A DNA stretch of 64,000 bases from Juglans regia. Its lineage: Eukaryota; Streptophyta; Magnoliopsida; Fagales; Juglandaceae. The notes below the pieces were generated by a model, which ran no database searches, was not told the origin of the DNA, and saw only the letters and a list, made by a program, of their open reading frames with translations. Both the position numbers and the translations under genes were made by a program. Location of the stretch: the NCBI RefSeq assembly GCF_001411555.2, contig NC_049902.1, forward strand, positions 16,739,920 through 16,803,919, in the 5' to 3' direction. Below, piece after piece: positions 19,844 to 31,943 of the stretch; positions within the stretch are counted from its first letter, which is position 1; the number at the start of each line of letters is the position of its first letter.

Positions 19844-20620
19844 TGATGGGAACCAAGGTGGGCCTAGTCTTAAAGATATTTTGCAAGTTCTAGATTGGCC
19901 AATTACAAGAATTGATGCAATCCACTTGGAAAGAGTTTAGCAAGAGCCCAACATTCAAGATGGGCTTAAAGGATGAAGATTCAATTTTCATTCATTTGAG
20001 AAGCTATGGAAAGGACAACAACATGACTTAAAGGCTTTGGGCACTTGAAAGCTTTTTCAACTTGTTTAATTCATTTAAAAGACTTATTTTATTAGTTTAG
20101 AATAATTGAGTTTATCATGAGAATGACTTAAGGGGGCCTATGCAAGGACTTAAGAAGTATTGTAGTGAACTAGGGTTTCAAAAGTACTGTAGCTGAGTTA
20201 CTGTAGCACCGTACTGTAGCTGTGGCACTATTCACTCAGGGGTATTTTTGGAAGATGGGGCATTATTTTGACTCGGGTTTTAATTAGGTTTTGGTTTAAA
20301 TACTCTTTGTAGCCTCATTTTAAAAAATTTATGAAATTTGATGAATTTATTCATTATGAGTTGAGCTTTACTTCTTTTGTTCTTAATTGAATTTTTGAAC
20401 TTATCAAAGGTAAATCACAACGTTTGTGGCGTTCCTCCTTTGTAATCTGGGTTCTTGAGACGGGTTCTTCAATGGGTCTAGATTTTAATATAATCTAGGT
20501 TCTTGAAACGAGCTCTCATCGGGTCTAGGTTCTCCATCCATTGACTTGATTTTGGCTTTCTTGGAGAGTTTTTAAATTGATTGTAGGTTCAAGGGATTTC
20601 ATTCCCGCGGGTGCATATCA
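19844..20620 (+). repeat. 5' LTR of V
   Basis: 777 bp, TGATGGGAACC to GTGCATATCA, followed by TTTAGTATTCAGAG (mutated primer site). It resembles Q and P in the polypeptide-coding start. Left flank CCAAT; the matching right flank at 36716 (CAAAC) is not a clear duplication. Confidence 0.85.
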
Positions 20621-20904
20621 TTTAGTATTCAGAGTAAGGTTTCCAATTAGGTCTGATTCTATCTTTTAATTTCTTGCATCCTTAAATTTAATTCTAGGGC
20701 TACATTATTCTAGGATTGCAAAAAAAAAAAAATAGAACAAAAAGTTGGCTGCCGAAATTGTTAGTGTCGAGGATCATGCTAACTACAACACTTGCATGCA
20801 GAAGAATGAGGCAAACAATTAGGAGAAGCTGTCAATCCTGGAGACTAAAATTTAGTTGTTTTTAAATTTGAAATTTGTAACTCATAGGCATGACTCACGG
20901 CATC

Positions 20905-21668
20905 TGATATGAACCCGCGGGAAAGGAATCCCTTGAACCCACAGTCAATTTGAAAACTTCCCAAGAAAGCCAAAATCAAGTCTATGGATGGAGAATCTAG
21001 ACCCGATGAGAACTTGTTTCAAAAACCTAGATTATATTAAAATCTAGACCCGTTGAAGAACCCAGATTACAAAGGAGGAACGCCACAAAGGTTGTGATTT
21101 ACCTTTGATAAGTTCAAAAGTTCAATTAAGAACAAGAGGAGTAAAACTCAACTCACAATGAATAAATTCATCAAATTTCATAAACTTCATAAACTGATTA
21201 GAATGAGGCTACATAGAGTATTTAAAGCAAAACCTAATTAAAACCCTAGATAAAATAAAACCCCATCTTCCAAAAATACCCCTGAGTGAACAGTGCCGCG
21301 GCTACAGTACGGTGCTACAGTAACTCGGCTACAGTAACCCTAACCCTAGTTCAATAAAATAATAAATTTCCCAACATACCCTTGCATAGGCCCCCTTAAG
21401 TGCTTCCCATAATAAACTCAATTATTCTAAACTAATAAAATAAGTTTTTTAAATGAATTAAATAAGTTGTAACCCTTCAAGAGCCCAAAGCCTTTAAGTC
21501 TTGTTGTTGCCATCTTCCATAGCTGATCAAATGAATCAAAATTGGATCTTCATCCTTCAAGCCTCATCTTGAATGTTGGGCTCTTGCTAAACTCGTCCCA
21601 AGTGGATTGCATCAATCCTTGCATTGTCTCCGTGATCTTCAAGACTAGGCCCATCATGGTTCCCATCA
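20905..21668 (-). repeat. 3' LTR of U
   Basis: 764 bp; on the minus strand it runs TGATGGGAACC to TTCATATCA. The polypurine tract is just right of it (complement of 21669-21682), and a duplicated copy lies about 55 bp further at 21717-21735. Confidence 0.92.
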
Positions 21669-22616
21669 TTCCCCCTCTCCTCAAAAGGATTCGACCTCGA
21701 ATCTCCACCTTGGTTCCCATCAATCCCCTCTCCTCAAAAGGATTCAACCTTGAATCTCCACCTGGATCAAAGGGAAAAACGTTAGTAATATTATCATTAA
21801 TTTCATATGCAATATCATTAATTTGTTCAAGAATTTGAAAAGATCCATCCAAGCTACTCATGTCGTCAACAGGTAAAGGCATTAAATCAAAAGGAGTAAA
21901 TGGATTAGGGCTATAAACAATTGCGAAAGGAAAATATAAAGTGGTAGTATGCATGGTCCTATTATATGCAAACTCTATAAATCTATCCACAAACATATAA
22001 ATAGAATCTCTACTTCTTTCTTTCCTAGGCAGCCCCAAAACAGAGTCCATATATGCAAACTCATTGAAACGCAAATGATACTCCTATAAACGTTCATGCA
22101 ACAAGTCAATGTATGGCAAATGATACTCCCACAAACGTTCATGCAACATGTTAATGAATGACAAATGATACTTCCACAAACGTTCATGTAATACGTCAAT
22201 GAAAGGCAAATGATACTCCCACAAACATTCATGTAACACATCGATGAATGACAATTGATACTTCCACAAACGTTCATGCAACACGCCATTGAAAGGCAAA
22301 TGATATTCCCACAAATGTTCATGCAACACGTCATTGAAAGGCAAATGATATTCCCACAAATGTTCATGCAACACAACAAAAGTCTTCCTCACACCAAGGT
22401 TACCCAACAAACCAGCATGTCTATCACACACAAACAACTTATGCATAAAACTAGTAGGTACACAAAATCTAATATTTCTAAACAAGTACCAATCTAGTTT
22501 ATAGAACTTATCAAAAGATGATTTCTCACATGTCCCATACACACTAGCAAAGTCATCATCATTAGCATGCAATCCCTTATCATATTCAAATCTCAACAAT
22601 TTTGCATCTAAAATGT
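21550..22616 (-). pseudogene. C-terminal part of the U ORF with 7-unit repeat
   Basis: Minus-strand continuation of the U ORF beyond the chromovirus: LLRFEYDKGLHANDDDFAS, the linker VPTSFMHKLFVCDRH, seven 15-residue units (22060-22374), LGLPRKERSRDSIYMFVDRF, FIEFAYNRTMHTTT, then the tail crossing the polypurine tract into the LTR. Frame changes occur near the end of the array, as two overlapping open frames are needed. Element 1 reads through the same stretch in one frame. Confidence 0.8.
22060..22374 (-). repeat. 45-bp x 7 tandem repeat in U
   Basis: Same seven units in the same variant order as element 1 (5581-5895). The array was therefore already seven units long in their common ancestor. 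Confidence 0.94.
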
Positions 22617-23289
22617 TCGAAGTTGAACCTTAGGTATCAACAGTGGATAAGATGATCAAGTATGCGGTTAATAAAGCATTAGGATCCTTGGGTGCTTTGC
22701 AATGACTTTTGGTGGATTGAAGATTTGAGTAGTATGGTTTGCCTTGAGGTTTAATAGTGATGTACTATTGAAGGAACTAGTTGTGTTAATGCTAGCTTGT
22801 AGGAGTAGAGATAAGTGGGTGAGTTACCAAGAAGGTTTTGATAATGTTTTGGTGTAGTCTATGGTGGTTCGTAGTGAGTTTAGTCACCGCTAGATTAGAT
22901 GTTGTTCAGAATGTAAGTGATGAGGTTTTGGGTTTAGATTGTCAGGTAGAAGTTTATAGGCGCTCTTATTGGTTGGTTGGGTTGGAAATCGAGCCTTTTA
23001 AAGTATGTTCCTTATCGTAGATGAGGTGGATGCATTTTGGGTTGAGATTGCTTATTTTCAATTTGGGAAGCTGAGGTTGTTTGAGTTTGGGTTTCTGTCA
23101 ATGATCATGGATGTATTTTATGGTATTGATTTTGATTAAGGTTGCGAGAGTTAATTGAGGAATTTGAGTTATAATTCGTGGTTTTTGGAAAGGGAGTATT
23201 TTTCTACCAAGATGTGATAAGAGTTTTTGGTCAATAGGAATGGAGCCACCTTGTACTCGATGGTGTTAGTTTCATGAGAACATAAGTTT

Positions 23290-24768
23290 TATGCATGTGG
23301 CGAATATCAGAGTGCGCAGCAGAAGCGTGTTATTTTTGGTTGTAGTCAGGAGTTCAGATTGTGCTGATTTTGAAGAATTGAAGACTCTTCAAAGAAGGGA
23401 TCCTACATTGTTAGCTATCAGGAAAAGAGTCAGGAAGTCTAGAGGACCCTTGAATTACAGCTTGGATAAGGATGGTATTCTTCGGTTTCGGGATCGTAGA
23501 GTGATTCCCGAGATTCTGAATTTAAAGAGCGGATTTTGGCAGAAGCCCATGCGACTCCTTATTCAGTTCATCCAGGAAGCACGAAGATGTATCGAGATTT
23601 AAAGAGGAATTTCTGGTGGGAAGGAATGAAGTTGGACATCGCTTTGTTTATTGAGAAATGTGACACGTGTCGTCGAGTGAAGGCTGAGCATCAAAGACCT
23701 GCTGGTAGACTTCAACCTCTCCCTATTCCAAAGTGGAAGTGGGATGATATTTCTGTGGATGTTGTAGTGGGTTTGCCGAGGAACCGTAGTGGAAAGAATT
23801 CAATTTGGGTGATTGTTGATCGGTTGACCAAGAGTGTCAATTTCTGCCTATTAATAATACTGACTCTTTGGGTAAGTTGACTCGGTTGTATGTCTTGGAG
23901 ATAGTGCGTTTGCATGGAGTACCCAAGAGCATTGTGTCGGATCGGGACCTGCAGTTTATGTCCCATTTTTGGAAGAGTTTGCAGGCAGCTTTAGGCACTA
24001 AGTTGAAGTTTAGTACTGCATATCACCCTCAAACGGACGGTCAAACAGAGCGTACTATTCAGACTCTGGAGGATATGTTGCGGTCTTGTGTCATGGAATT
24101 TCAAGAAAGTTGGGAGAATCATCTACCGCTTATTGAATTCTCTTATAATAACAGTTTTCATTCTTCCATTCAGATGGCCCCATATGAAGCTTTGTATGGA
24201 AGGAAGTGTAGATCGCCTTTGTGTTGGGATGAAGTCGGCGAGAGTAAAGTAATTGGGCCTGAGATAATTCAAGAAATGAAGGACCAAGTTCAGTTTATAA
24301 GGACTAAAATGGCAGAAGCGCAAAGTCGCCAGAAGAGTTACGCAGATACAAGAAGAAGAGACTTATCCTTTGAAGAAGGTGATTGGGTTTATCTTAAAGT
24401 CTCTCCTATGAAAGGCGTTAAGCGCTTTGGTAAGAAAGGAAAGATTAGTCCAAGATATGTTGGCCCTTTTCAGATCGTAGAGAAAGTTGGGCTTGTTGCT
24501 TATAGAGTTGCCTTGCCGGATTATTTTGGGGATGTTCATGTTGTGTTTCATGTGTCTTCGTTGAAGAAGAGTTTTGGACAGCAAGAACCACGTTTTGTTG
24601 ACCCTGAACGCATTCAACTTCAGCCTAACCTTACTTATGAAGTTGCCCCGACGCAGATTATAGATTGGAAAGAGCAAAGATTAAGGTCCTAGACAATACC
24701 TATGGTGAAAGTGTCACGGGGTGATCCGTTGGCTCAAGATTTCTCTTGGGAAAGAGAAGCCGACATGT
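23290..24768 (+). pseudogene. Chromovirus integrase with chromodomain
   Basis: Frames at 23291-23602, 23536-23880 and 23868-24692 form one protein broken by shifts near 23550 and 23850. Zinc finger: HATPYSVHPG ... CDTC. Integrase core: ISVDVVVGLPRNRSGKNS (first Asp), SDRDLQFMSHFW (second Asp), YHPQTDGQTERTIQTLEDML (Glu). The C-terminal region reads GDWVYLKVSPMKGVKRFGKKGKISPRYVGPF. A chromodomain-like end (YEVAPTQIIDWKEQRLRS, stop, then FSWEREADM) lies at about 24640-24768. Chromodomains steer integration in this clade. The upstream RT region (22617-23290) is too eroded to define. Confidence 0.9.
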
Positions 24769-24907
24769 GAGAGCATTATCCTTACTTGTTTGTTTGATTT
24801 TGACGGTATGTTCTAAGTATGCTCTCGGTTGAATCTTGTTCCTGTCTTAGTTTAATGTTTGACCTTGCTAATTTCGAGGACGAAATTTTTTTTTAAGGGG
24901 GGGAGGA

Positions 24908-27100
24908 TGTAACACCCCGTATTTTAGTGTATTTTTACTGAAGGATTATTTTTATTTATTCAAAAATTATTCTCTTGTTTTAAAATTATTGGATTTTAAT
25001 TGGATTATTTTTAGGATTTTTAATTGGGAAAAATTAATATTTTATGTGCTTTCTTATTATTTATTTATTGTTGTGCATTTAAACTGCTTTTCATATTTAA
25101 TTAATTACTGTGGGATTTAATTATTTCAATTTGACTTTACCATTACGTTTAAATTATTTTATTTAACTTGTGGTTTTGAAATCGTTTCCGTTGGATCATT
25201 TTTGTTACCCAAGTTATGAGGATTGGACCTCATTTCTTTTCCCTCTATTTTTCTTTTCCTTTTCTTTTCCCTTTCTTCTTTTCTTTTTTCTTTTCTTTTT
25301 CTTCTCTCCTGGCCATCTCCCGCGCGCGAGCTTTTTCTCTTTCTCTCTCTCGCCGTGCGTTGGTCTCTTCCCCAGCCCGCCGCCGTGCGCCGGCGGTGGT
25401 CGACACCGCCCGGCTCCACCGCTTCCCCAGCCACCGGCGACGCCACCCCTCCATTTCCAGCTCCATTTGTGCCGCCGTTAGCCGCCACGAACCCATTGAA
25501 GCCGCGGCGTCATTTCGCTCCTGCGCCGCCGTCGCACCACCATTGGCCACCATCTTCCTACCACTTCATTCCTGACCTCTTGGCAACCCTTTCGACCCAA
25601 CCCCGGCTCCGATCCGTTACCGGTGAAGCCCCACCAAGTCCATCTCCGATTTCGGCGTTTTTGGCCTTAAACCACCATTTGCGCCGTCATCCACGGCAAA
25701 CCACCACCACCATTGGCTTCACCGACCTCTCTAGGCCCTACTCTATCATTTTGGGGTCTTTGTTTGTCTTCGTTGAAAAGTGGGTATTTGTGACCCACGG
25801 CCACAGTGTATTTTACACTGTGGTGTTGCTTAGACGTCGCCTTTTTCAGCTTCGTGATCCTCCGGAAATTATCTTATAGCGCTGTAAGTATTTCTCCAAA
25901 GTATCCTCATGAATTTTATGTATTTTTGCACTAACGCATTTCACTGTATTTTTTGGCATGCCGGACTGAGTCCGAGGAGTACGGGGGTCGGATGGATTTA
26001 TGATTGGAGTTGTTTGGGTTGGTTTGATTGGATTGGTTATTGGTTATTGAGGAATGTGGATTTGTGTTGGTACATGTGCATATCATTATTTCATGCATGA
26101 TCATGTTTGTAAAGGAAAACTGGGTTTTCGTGTATTGCATTCATGTTCATGTGTTTATGAAAACTGGGTTTTCATGTGAGAATGGAATTTGGGTGCGTGC
26201 GTATCACGACCCCAAGCCGAGATGGGGCATTATCTCGGTGGAGCTCCTCTGGTTACTCGGGAGCGGAATAAACTGAGTAACGTCCCCTGGATTGTCGCTG
26301 GGCGACAATGGGATCGGACGAGAGATTCGTGCCGACTCCGTGGTCCTTCTGCTGGCGGGGACTAGAGGATGTCTGGCCATGTACGCGCTGGGCGCGGAAC
26401 TGGGCATCGCAGTCTCGCCATACGCGCTGGGCGCGGAAGCATCAGAAGCCAGGACGTGCGGATGGTCCCTAGGGGAGGCCATGGTGCATAGGGTATTGAC
26501 GGATTAAATGGACTATTTTCTGGGAAAATAGTGTGAGTTGGATTTTGTGTAAATCATTTTCTGGGAAAATGTTTTACGGATTATTTTTGGGCCAAATGGG
26601 ATTTTTGGCGTGTGTTGGAAAATTATCATTTTCGGGGAAAATGATATTTTGAGGAAAATGCATATTTCTTCATATGCATGCATGTTAGTTGTATTAAATG
26701 CATTCTATTCCTGAGATTATTTTTGGGTTATACTTACCTGCGGTACCATTCTGTGGTAACGCAGATTTTGATGCAGATGAGGAGGAGGGTGAGCCTGAGG
26801 AGACGGCTCCGCCCGAGGAGTGATCTGGGATCACTGTTTATTGTTATCTTATTTTACCCTCTGTATTTTTAGGATATGTGTTAACTTTATTTTGGATGAC
26901 TGTATAACTACTTTTAAAACTTTACTGATGTTTACTTGTATTTTAATTCTGGTACTTAGTTGACTAATCCGCTGCGTTGTTGTTGTACACCGTTGCATGT
27001 ACACACACTTGGCACTTTCGTTGGGATGTGTGACCGTGTTGTCATCATCCCGGCGTCTCGATTCCCGTGTTTTCCTTACATGGGGGTCGGGGGCGCCACA
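24908..27100 (+). repeat. Chromovirus 3' LTR, 2.2 kb
   Basis: Preceded by the polypurine tract TTTAAGGGGGGGGAGGA. Starts TGTAACACCCCG and ends GCGCCACA. AT-rich U3, then a pyrimidine tract (25240-25310) and a GC-rich block (25315-25560). The Pro/Ser/Ala-rich ORFs in the block are compositional. A 17-18-bp unit TACGCGCTGGGCGCGGAA is repeated near 26382 and 26420. Confidence 0.88.
26115..26645. repeat. Five perfect short hairpins in the chromovirus LTR
   Basis: Perfect stems around a TGG or GGG loop: GAAAAC (26115-26129), ATGAAAAC (26157-26175), ACTATTTTC (26512-26532), CATTTTC (26555-26571) and ATCATTTTC (26625-26645). Stems are 6-9 bp. The arms share a GAAAA/TTTTC core. Confidence 0.75.
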
Positions 27101-28635
27101 TACCTTCTTGCTAAAGTATCAACCACAAAATTTTTCATACCTTGTGTGTATTTGAATACATGAGGAAAAGTCTGAACACAATCCTCCCGCTTAGCATGCA
27201 TTCTAGTCAACAACTTACCTTGTCCCTTTAAATGTGTCAATGACTCATGTTTTTCCAAGAAAGGTCGGTTAGGAATTGTCGCACTTGGCACAAAATCAAT
27301 GTAGTGCTCTATCTCCCTATTAGGTGGCAATCCACTAAATACACCACTTGGAAACACGACCTCATATCCCTGCAACAAAGAGACAACAATACTAGGCAAA
27401 CATACGTCAAGTACGTTAGGATTAAGACTCGCCTTAGCATAAAAACTCGCTTTTCTCTTTGTTTTTCTCTCACTTTCTTCACACTCTCTTTTCTTTCCAC
27501 TCTCTTTTTCTTTTTCACTCTCTTTTTCCCTTTCACACTCTTTTTTATTTTCACTCTCTTTTTTTCTGTCACTCTCCTTTTCTTCATCTTTTTTTGTACT
27601 CTCGACCTCATAATTATTTTTCAACTCATTCTCTCTTTTGCTTGAGGTCTTAGTCTCACCCTCTTCTTTTTTCTCTCTCATTTTTCTCTCTTTCTCCATT
27701 TCGGTCTCACTATTTCTTTTCTTCTCAATCTCACATTCACTCTTGCTTTTCAGCTCAATCTCACTTTCACTTTCACTCTCACCTTCACTCTTGCTTTTCA
27801 GCTCATTCTCACTTTCACTCTTCCTTGTTTGCTCAATCTCCTTTTCACTTTTTCTTTTTTGATCACTCTCACTTTTACTCTTTCTTTTTTTATCACTCTC
27901 ATTTTCACTCTTTCTGTTTTGAGCAACCTCACATTTCAGCTTCAATTGATCCCCATGGACCTGTGTTGGAGTTAAAGGAGCAAGTTTGATTGTTTTTCTA
28001 TCTTTTTCAAAACTGTACATGTTCCTTAACCCATCATGGATCACGTTCCTATCATACTGCCATGGCTTCCCCAACAAAATATGACTAGCATGCATAGGCA
28101 CTACATCACAAAGCACCATATCCTGGTATTTCCCAATTGAAAAAGAAACTAGCACTTGCTTATTTACCCTAACCTCCCCACAATCACTCAACCAGTGCAA
28201 CATGTATGGTTTAGGGTGTTTCAAGGTACGTAAATTTAATTTCTCAACTAAAGTAGTGCTAGCTAAATTAATACAACTCCTCAAATCAATGATCATACTA
28301 CATACCTTGTTGTTGATGTGGCATCTAGTATGAAAAATATTCTCACTCTTCTGCTCTATATCATCCATCTTAATTTTTGTATTGAGTGCATGCCTAGTAA
28401 CAAGAGAATCACCATACTCTTCATTCTCATACCCATTTTCAACACTAAACTCGGGACGCCTCCTATCTCTCCTGCCATGAAGATTTCTAATTACCACATC
28501 TTGATGATCCATCCTATCCCTCACTTCACCCAACACTAAGTTCAACTTCTCAAACTGTTGTTGCATGACTTGCAACACAAAGGATGTGTTATCTACCATC
28601 TCCTTTGGTGATGAGTCACTCCTATGAGACATCAT
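27101..28635 (-). CDS. Gag-N, degenerate protease and KES ORF of U
   Basis: Minus-strand start at ATG 28635 (MMSHRSDSSPKEM). The order is as in element 1: coiled-coil gag N-terminus, protease remnant with IIDLRSCINLAS, then HILLGKPWQYDRNVIHDGLRN with no frameshift. Next come the KES spacer, SFYAKASLNPN, IEHYIDFVPSA and the RNase H end [12 protein letters not shown]. About 510 codons are open before the chromovirus breaks it at 27100. The Phe/Ser-rich plus-strand ORFs are shadows of the KES region. Confidence 0.85.
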
Positions 28636-29536
28636 AATGTGCTGCACAAAAAGAATGTTAGTGAAAAACCTCACACACTCCCTTACGTGTTTACACTCAA
28701 ATAATGACACTCCACTCGTGTGTAACTCTGAATTGGCTTTTTACTCGATAATAATCTCACACTCTCTTGCCTTTTACCTCAAGAGTTTTCCCACTCAAGT
28801 TCATTAAGAACTAGTTGAACTAAATCAAGACAATACAACCTTGTATTATCCCAACTAGTAATTAGATCCAGGAAACAAGAACAAGAGAAACATGAAGGAA
28901 TAAAAATGACACGAGAATCAATGAAGTTATACGAATGAAAGACTAACAATAAGACAATATACCAACTTGAGTGATGTATGCAGCAGCCCCTTTGATCATA
29001 AGGTTTAATCAACAAATTTCTTTCTTTCTCTTTGTTGTAACTATGTAGCAACTTTGAATATGCTACCTTCTCTTTTCTTCATCCCCTTCTTTTTTTTTTT
29101 CGTTTTTTTTTTTTCGAATTTTCTTTTCTTTTTTTTTCGAATTTTCTTTTCTTTTCTTTTCCTTTCCTTTCTTTTCTTTTCTTTTCTTTTCCTTTCTTTT
29201 CTTTTCTCTAATTCATCCACAAACAGCAATAGTCAGTTGTGAAAACCAACCAATTGAATTCAAACACACAAGCATGGACAATGAAGTAGAAGAGAATCAA
29301 TGGAACGACACTCCAAGCAATTGACAGACTTAGAGATATAGGAAACCCTAGAATATTGAAACCCTAGGTGATGCAAATTTCAGCCAAACCCAAAATCCTA
29401 AGAATTTCGGCAGCCTACTTTTTGTTTCTATTTTTTTGGCAAGCCTAGAACAATGAAGTCCTAGAATTAAATTTGAGGATGCTAGAATTAAAAGATAGAA
29501 TCAGACCTGATTGGAAACCTTGCTCTGAATACCAAA

Positions 29537-30313
29537 TGATATGAACCCGCGGGAAAGGAATCCCTTGAAACCACAGTCAATTTGAAAACTTCCCAAGAAA
29601 GCCAAAATCAAGTCTATGGATGGAGAATCTAGACCCGATGAGAACTTGTTTCAAGAACCTAGATTATATTAAAATCTAGACCCGTTGAAGAACCCGTCTC
29701 AAGAACCCAGATTACAAAGGAGGAACGCCACAAAGGTTGTGATTTACCTTTGATAAGTTCAAAAGTTCAATTAAGAACAAGAGGAGTAAAACTCAACTCA
29801 CAATGAATAAATTCATCAAATTTCATAAACTTCATAAACTGATTAGAATGAGGCTACATAGAGTATTTAAAGCAAAACCTAATTAAAACCCTAGATAAAA
29901 TAAAACCCCATCTTCCAAAAATACCCCTGAGTGAACAGTGCCGCGGCTACAGTACGGTGCTACAGTAACTCGGCTACAGTAACCCTAACCCTAGTTCAAT
30001 AAAATAATAACTTTCCCAACATACCCTTGCATAGGCCCCCTTAAGTACTTCCCATAATAAACTCAATTATTCTAAACTAATAAAATAAGTTTTTTAAATG
30101 AATTAAATAAGTTGTAACCCTTCAAGAGTCCAAAGCCTTTAAGTCTTGTTGTTGCCATCTTCCATAGCTGATCAAATGAATTAAAATTAGATCTTCATCC
30201 TTCAAGCCTCATCTTGAATGTTGGGCTCTTGCTAAACTCGTCCCAAGTGGATTGCATCAATCCTTGCATTGTCTCCGTGATCTTTAAGACTAGGCCCATC
30301 ATGGTTCCCATCA
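29537..30313 (-). repeat. 5' LTR of U
   Basis: 777 bp, TG/CA ends. The primer site lies on the minus strand just inside (complement of about 29515-29534). Flanked on the right by GCATC, which continues into the copia LTR. Confidence 0.93.
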
Positions 30314-30473
30314 GCATCTGTTAAGCACAATTCTAGGCATCTGTTATGCATAAGTTTTCCTTTAAATAGTCTGTACATAATGAAAGTAAATATCGAAGAA
30401 ATACTTTCCAAACATTTTTCATTATTCTGATCTTTATATGGTATCAGACTAAACCAGTCGACTAACATCTACG

Positions 30474-31943
30474 ATGGCTTCTTCCTCTTCTCCTACTCTT
30501 CCCACTTTTATTACCCCGCCTGCTATCAATATCCACAAATTAACCAAAGATAACTACACTACATGGAAAGCTCAAATAGTCCCTTATCTTCTTGGCCTTG
30601 ATTTATTTGGTTCCCGTTGATGGAACCATTCCCAAACCCTCTGCAACTCTTCCTACCACCTCTTCCACTGATAACTCTGTTTCCTACTCTCCTAATCCTA
30701 CGCATGCTCAGTGGATTCGTCAAGATGCTCTCATCCTAAGTGCTCTTATGTCCACACTCACCGAGCCCATTGTGGCTCAGATTTCATCTCAGCATACCTC
30801 CTATAATGTCTGGCATGCTCTTGCACAAACCTTTGCTTCTCAATCAAAAGCTCGTGCTGTCCATCTTCGATCTCAACTTTCCACTATACGCAAAGGTTCT
30901 CAAACAGCCACTGATTATTTTTTCAGTGTAAAGAAGATCACTGATGAATTGGCAATTGCAGGCCAAACTTTGTCATGTGATGATGTGATCACATATCTTC
31001 TTGCTGGCCTTGGTCATGACTATGACTCGTTGGTCACTACTGTCACTGCTAGAAAGGACTATGTCACATTAGAGGAACTCTATTCCTTATTGTTAACAAC
31101 TGAGTCTCGGCTTGCTGCAAATAATTCTGCCTCTCTCATTTTCAATGGTTCTGCTAATCTATCTACTCGCCAGCAAACGTCTTATACACCTCGAGGTCAT
31201 GGAGGCTTTCGAGGGCGGGGGCGTAATACCTATCGTGGTGGCTCTCCTAACTCCACCTCTTATCATGTCAATAAAGGGCAGTTTAATCGGGAGACCACTC
31301 ATTGTCAATTGTGTGACAAACCAGGACACACTGCCAAGAAGTGTTATCATAGGTTCGATATTTCCTTCACTGATCCACCTGCTAATAGACAAATGCAGGC
31401 TATGGTTGCAGCCAACAATCAATCTACGGTTCATGATTGGCATCCAGATACGGGAGCCACACATCATCTCACAAATGAGATGACCAACCTGACCCTGCGC
31501 AATGATGATTATGATGGCACAGAACAAATACAAGTTGGTAATGGTGCAGGTTTGAGAATTACTAAAACTGGTTCTTCTACTCTCTCCACTACTTCTAAAT
31601 ATTTTCTACTCCAAGAAATTCTTCTTGTTCCTGAAATTCAAAAAAACCTACTATCTGTCCATCAATTCTGTAAAGATAACAATGTTTATTTTGAGTTTCA
31701 CGAGAATTTTTTTCTTATCAAGGATTACTCGGGGAACGTCCTTCACCACGGCCCTCTTAAAAATGGTCTCTACTCTTTCTCTGCTTGCGCAAATCCTGCA
31801 CCATATCATGCTTTCACTGCTGTCCGCCTACCACTCAGTCTATGGCATAAACGGTTGGGTCATGCTTCGACCCCTGTAGTTCTACGTGCTGTTTCTAAGT
31901 TTTCCATTCCTGTTGAAGCAAACAAAAAACACTGTGTGTTCTG
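30474..31943 (+). pseudogene. Copia Gag, protease and pre-integrase domain
   Basis: ATG at 30474 (MASSSSPTLPTF), then INIHKLTKDNYTTWKAQIVPYL, the N-terminus of copia gag. A one-base shift near 30612 moves the frame. The gag core UBN2-like region (WHALAQTFASQSKARAVHLR, FSVKKITDELAIAG) follows. A CCHC knuckle CQLCDKPGHTAKKC lies near 31303-31345, the protease DTGATHHL near 31447, and the GAG-pre-integrase motif LWHKRLGHAS near 31840. A second shift in an A-run near 31920 ends the frame at 31943. Confidence 0.9.

Larger units (their letters stand above)
22617..27100 (+). mobile_element. 5'-truncated chromovirus (Ty3/gypsy) fragment within U
   Basis: The left end (22617) starts inside eroded pol; no 5' LTR, gag or protease is present. 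The right end is a complete 2.2-kb LTR ending GGGGCGCCACA at 27100. Relative to element 1, U has lost about 11 bp at this point (aagacaaggac), so the left junction is a deletion rather than a clean integration. Integrase and chromodomain are recognisable. Confidence 0.88.
20905..30313 (-). mobile_element. Family A element U, split by a chromovirus, inserted in the copia 5' LTR
   Basis: Minus-strand twin of element 1: 5' LTR 29537-30313, 3' LTR 20905-21668, target duplication GCATC (20900-20904, 30314-30318). It shares with element 1 the seven-unit repeat array, the duplicated polypurine tract and nearly all protein sequence. It lacks element 1's 1-bp frameshift, so the gag-N/protease/KES ORF is uninterrupted until the chromovirus at 27100. 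The 3' LTR lacks 13 bp (gtctcaagaaccc) present in the 5' LTR. Confidence 0.95.

Noticed and set aside
25170..25879. Pro/Ala/Ser-rich ORFs (up to 218 codons) in the chromovirus LTR
   Set aside because: They fall in a GC-rich, pyrimidine-rich leader block and are open in several frames on both strands, a composition effect.
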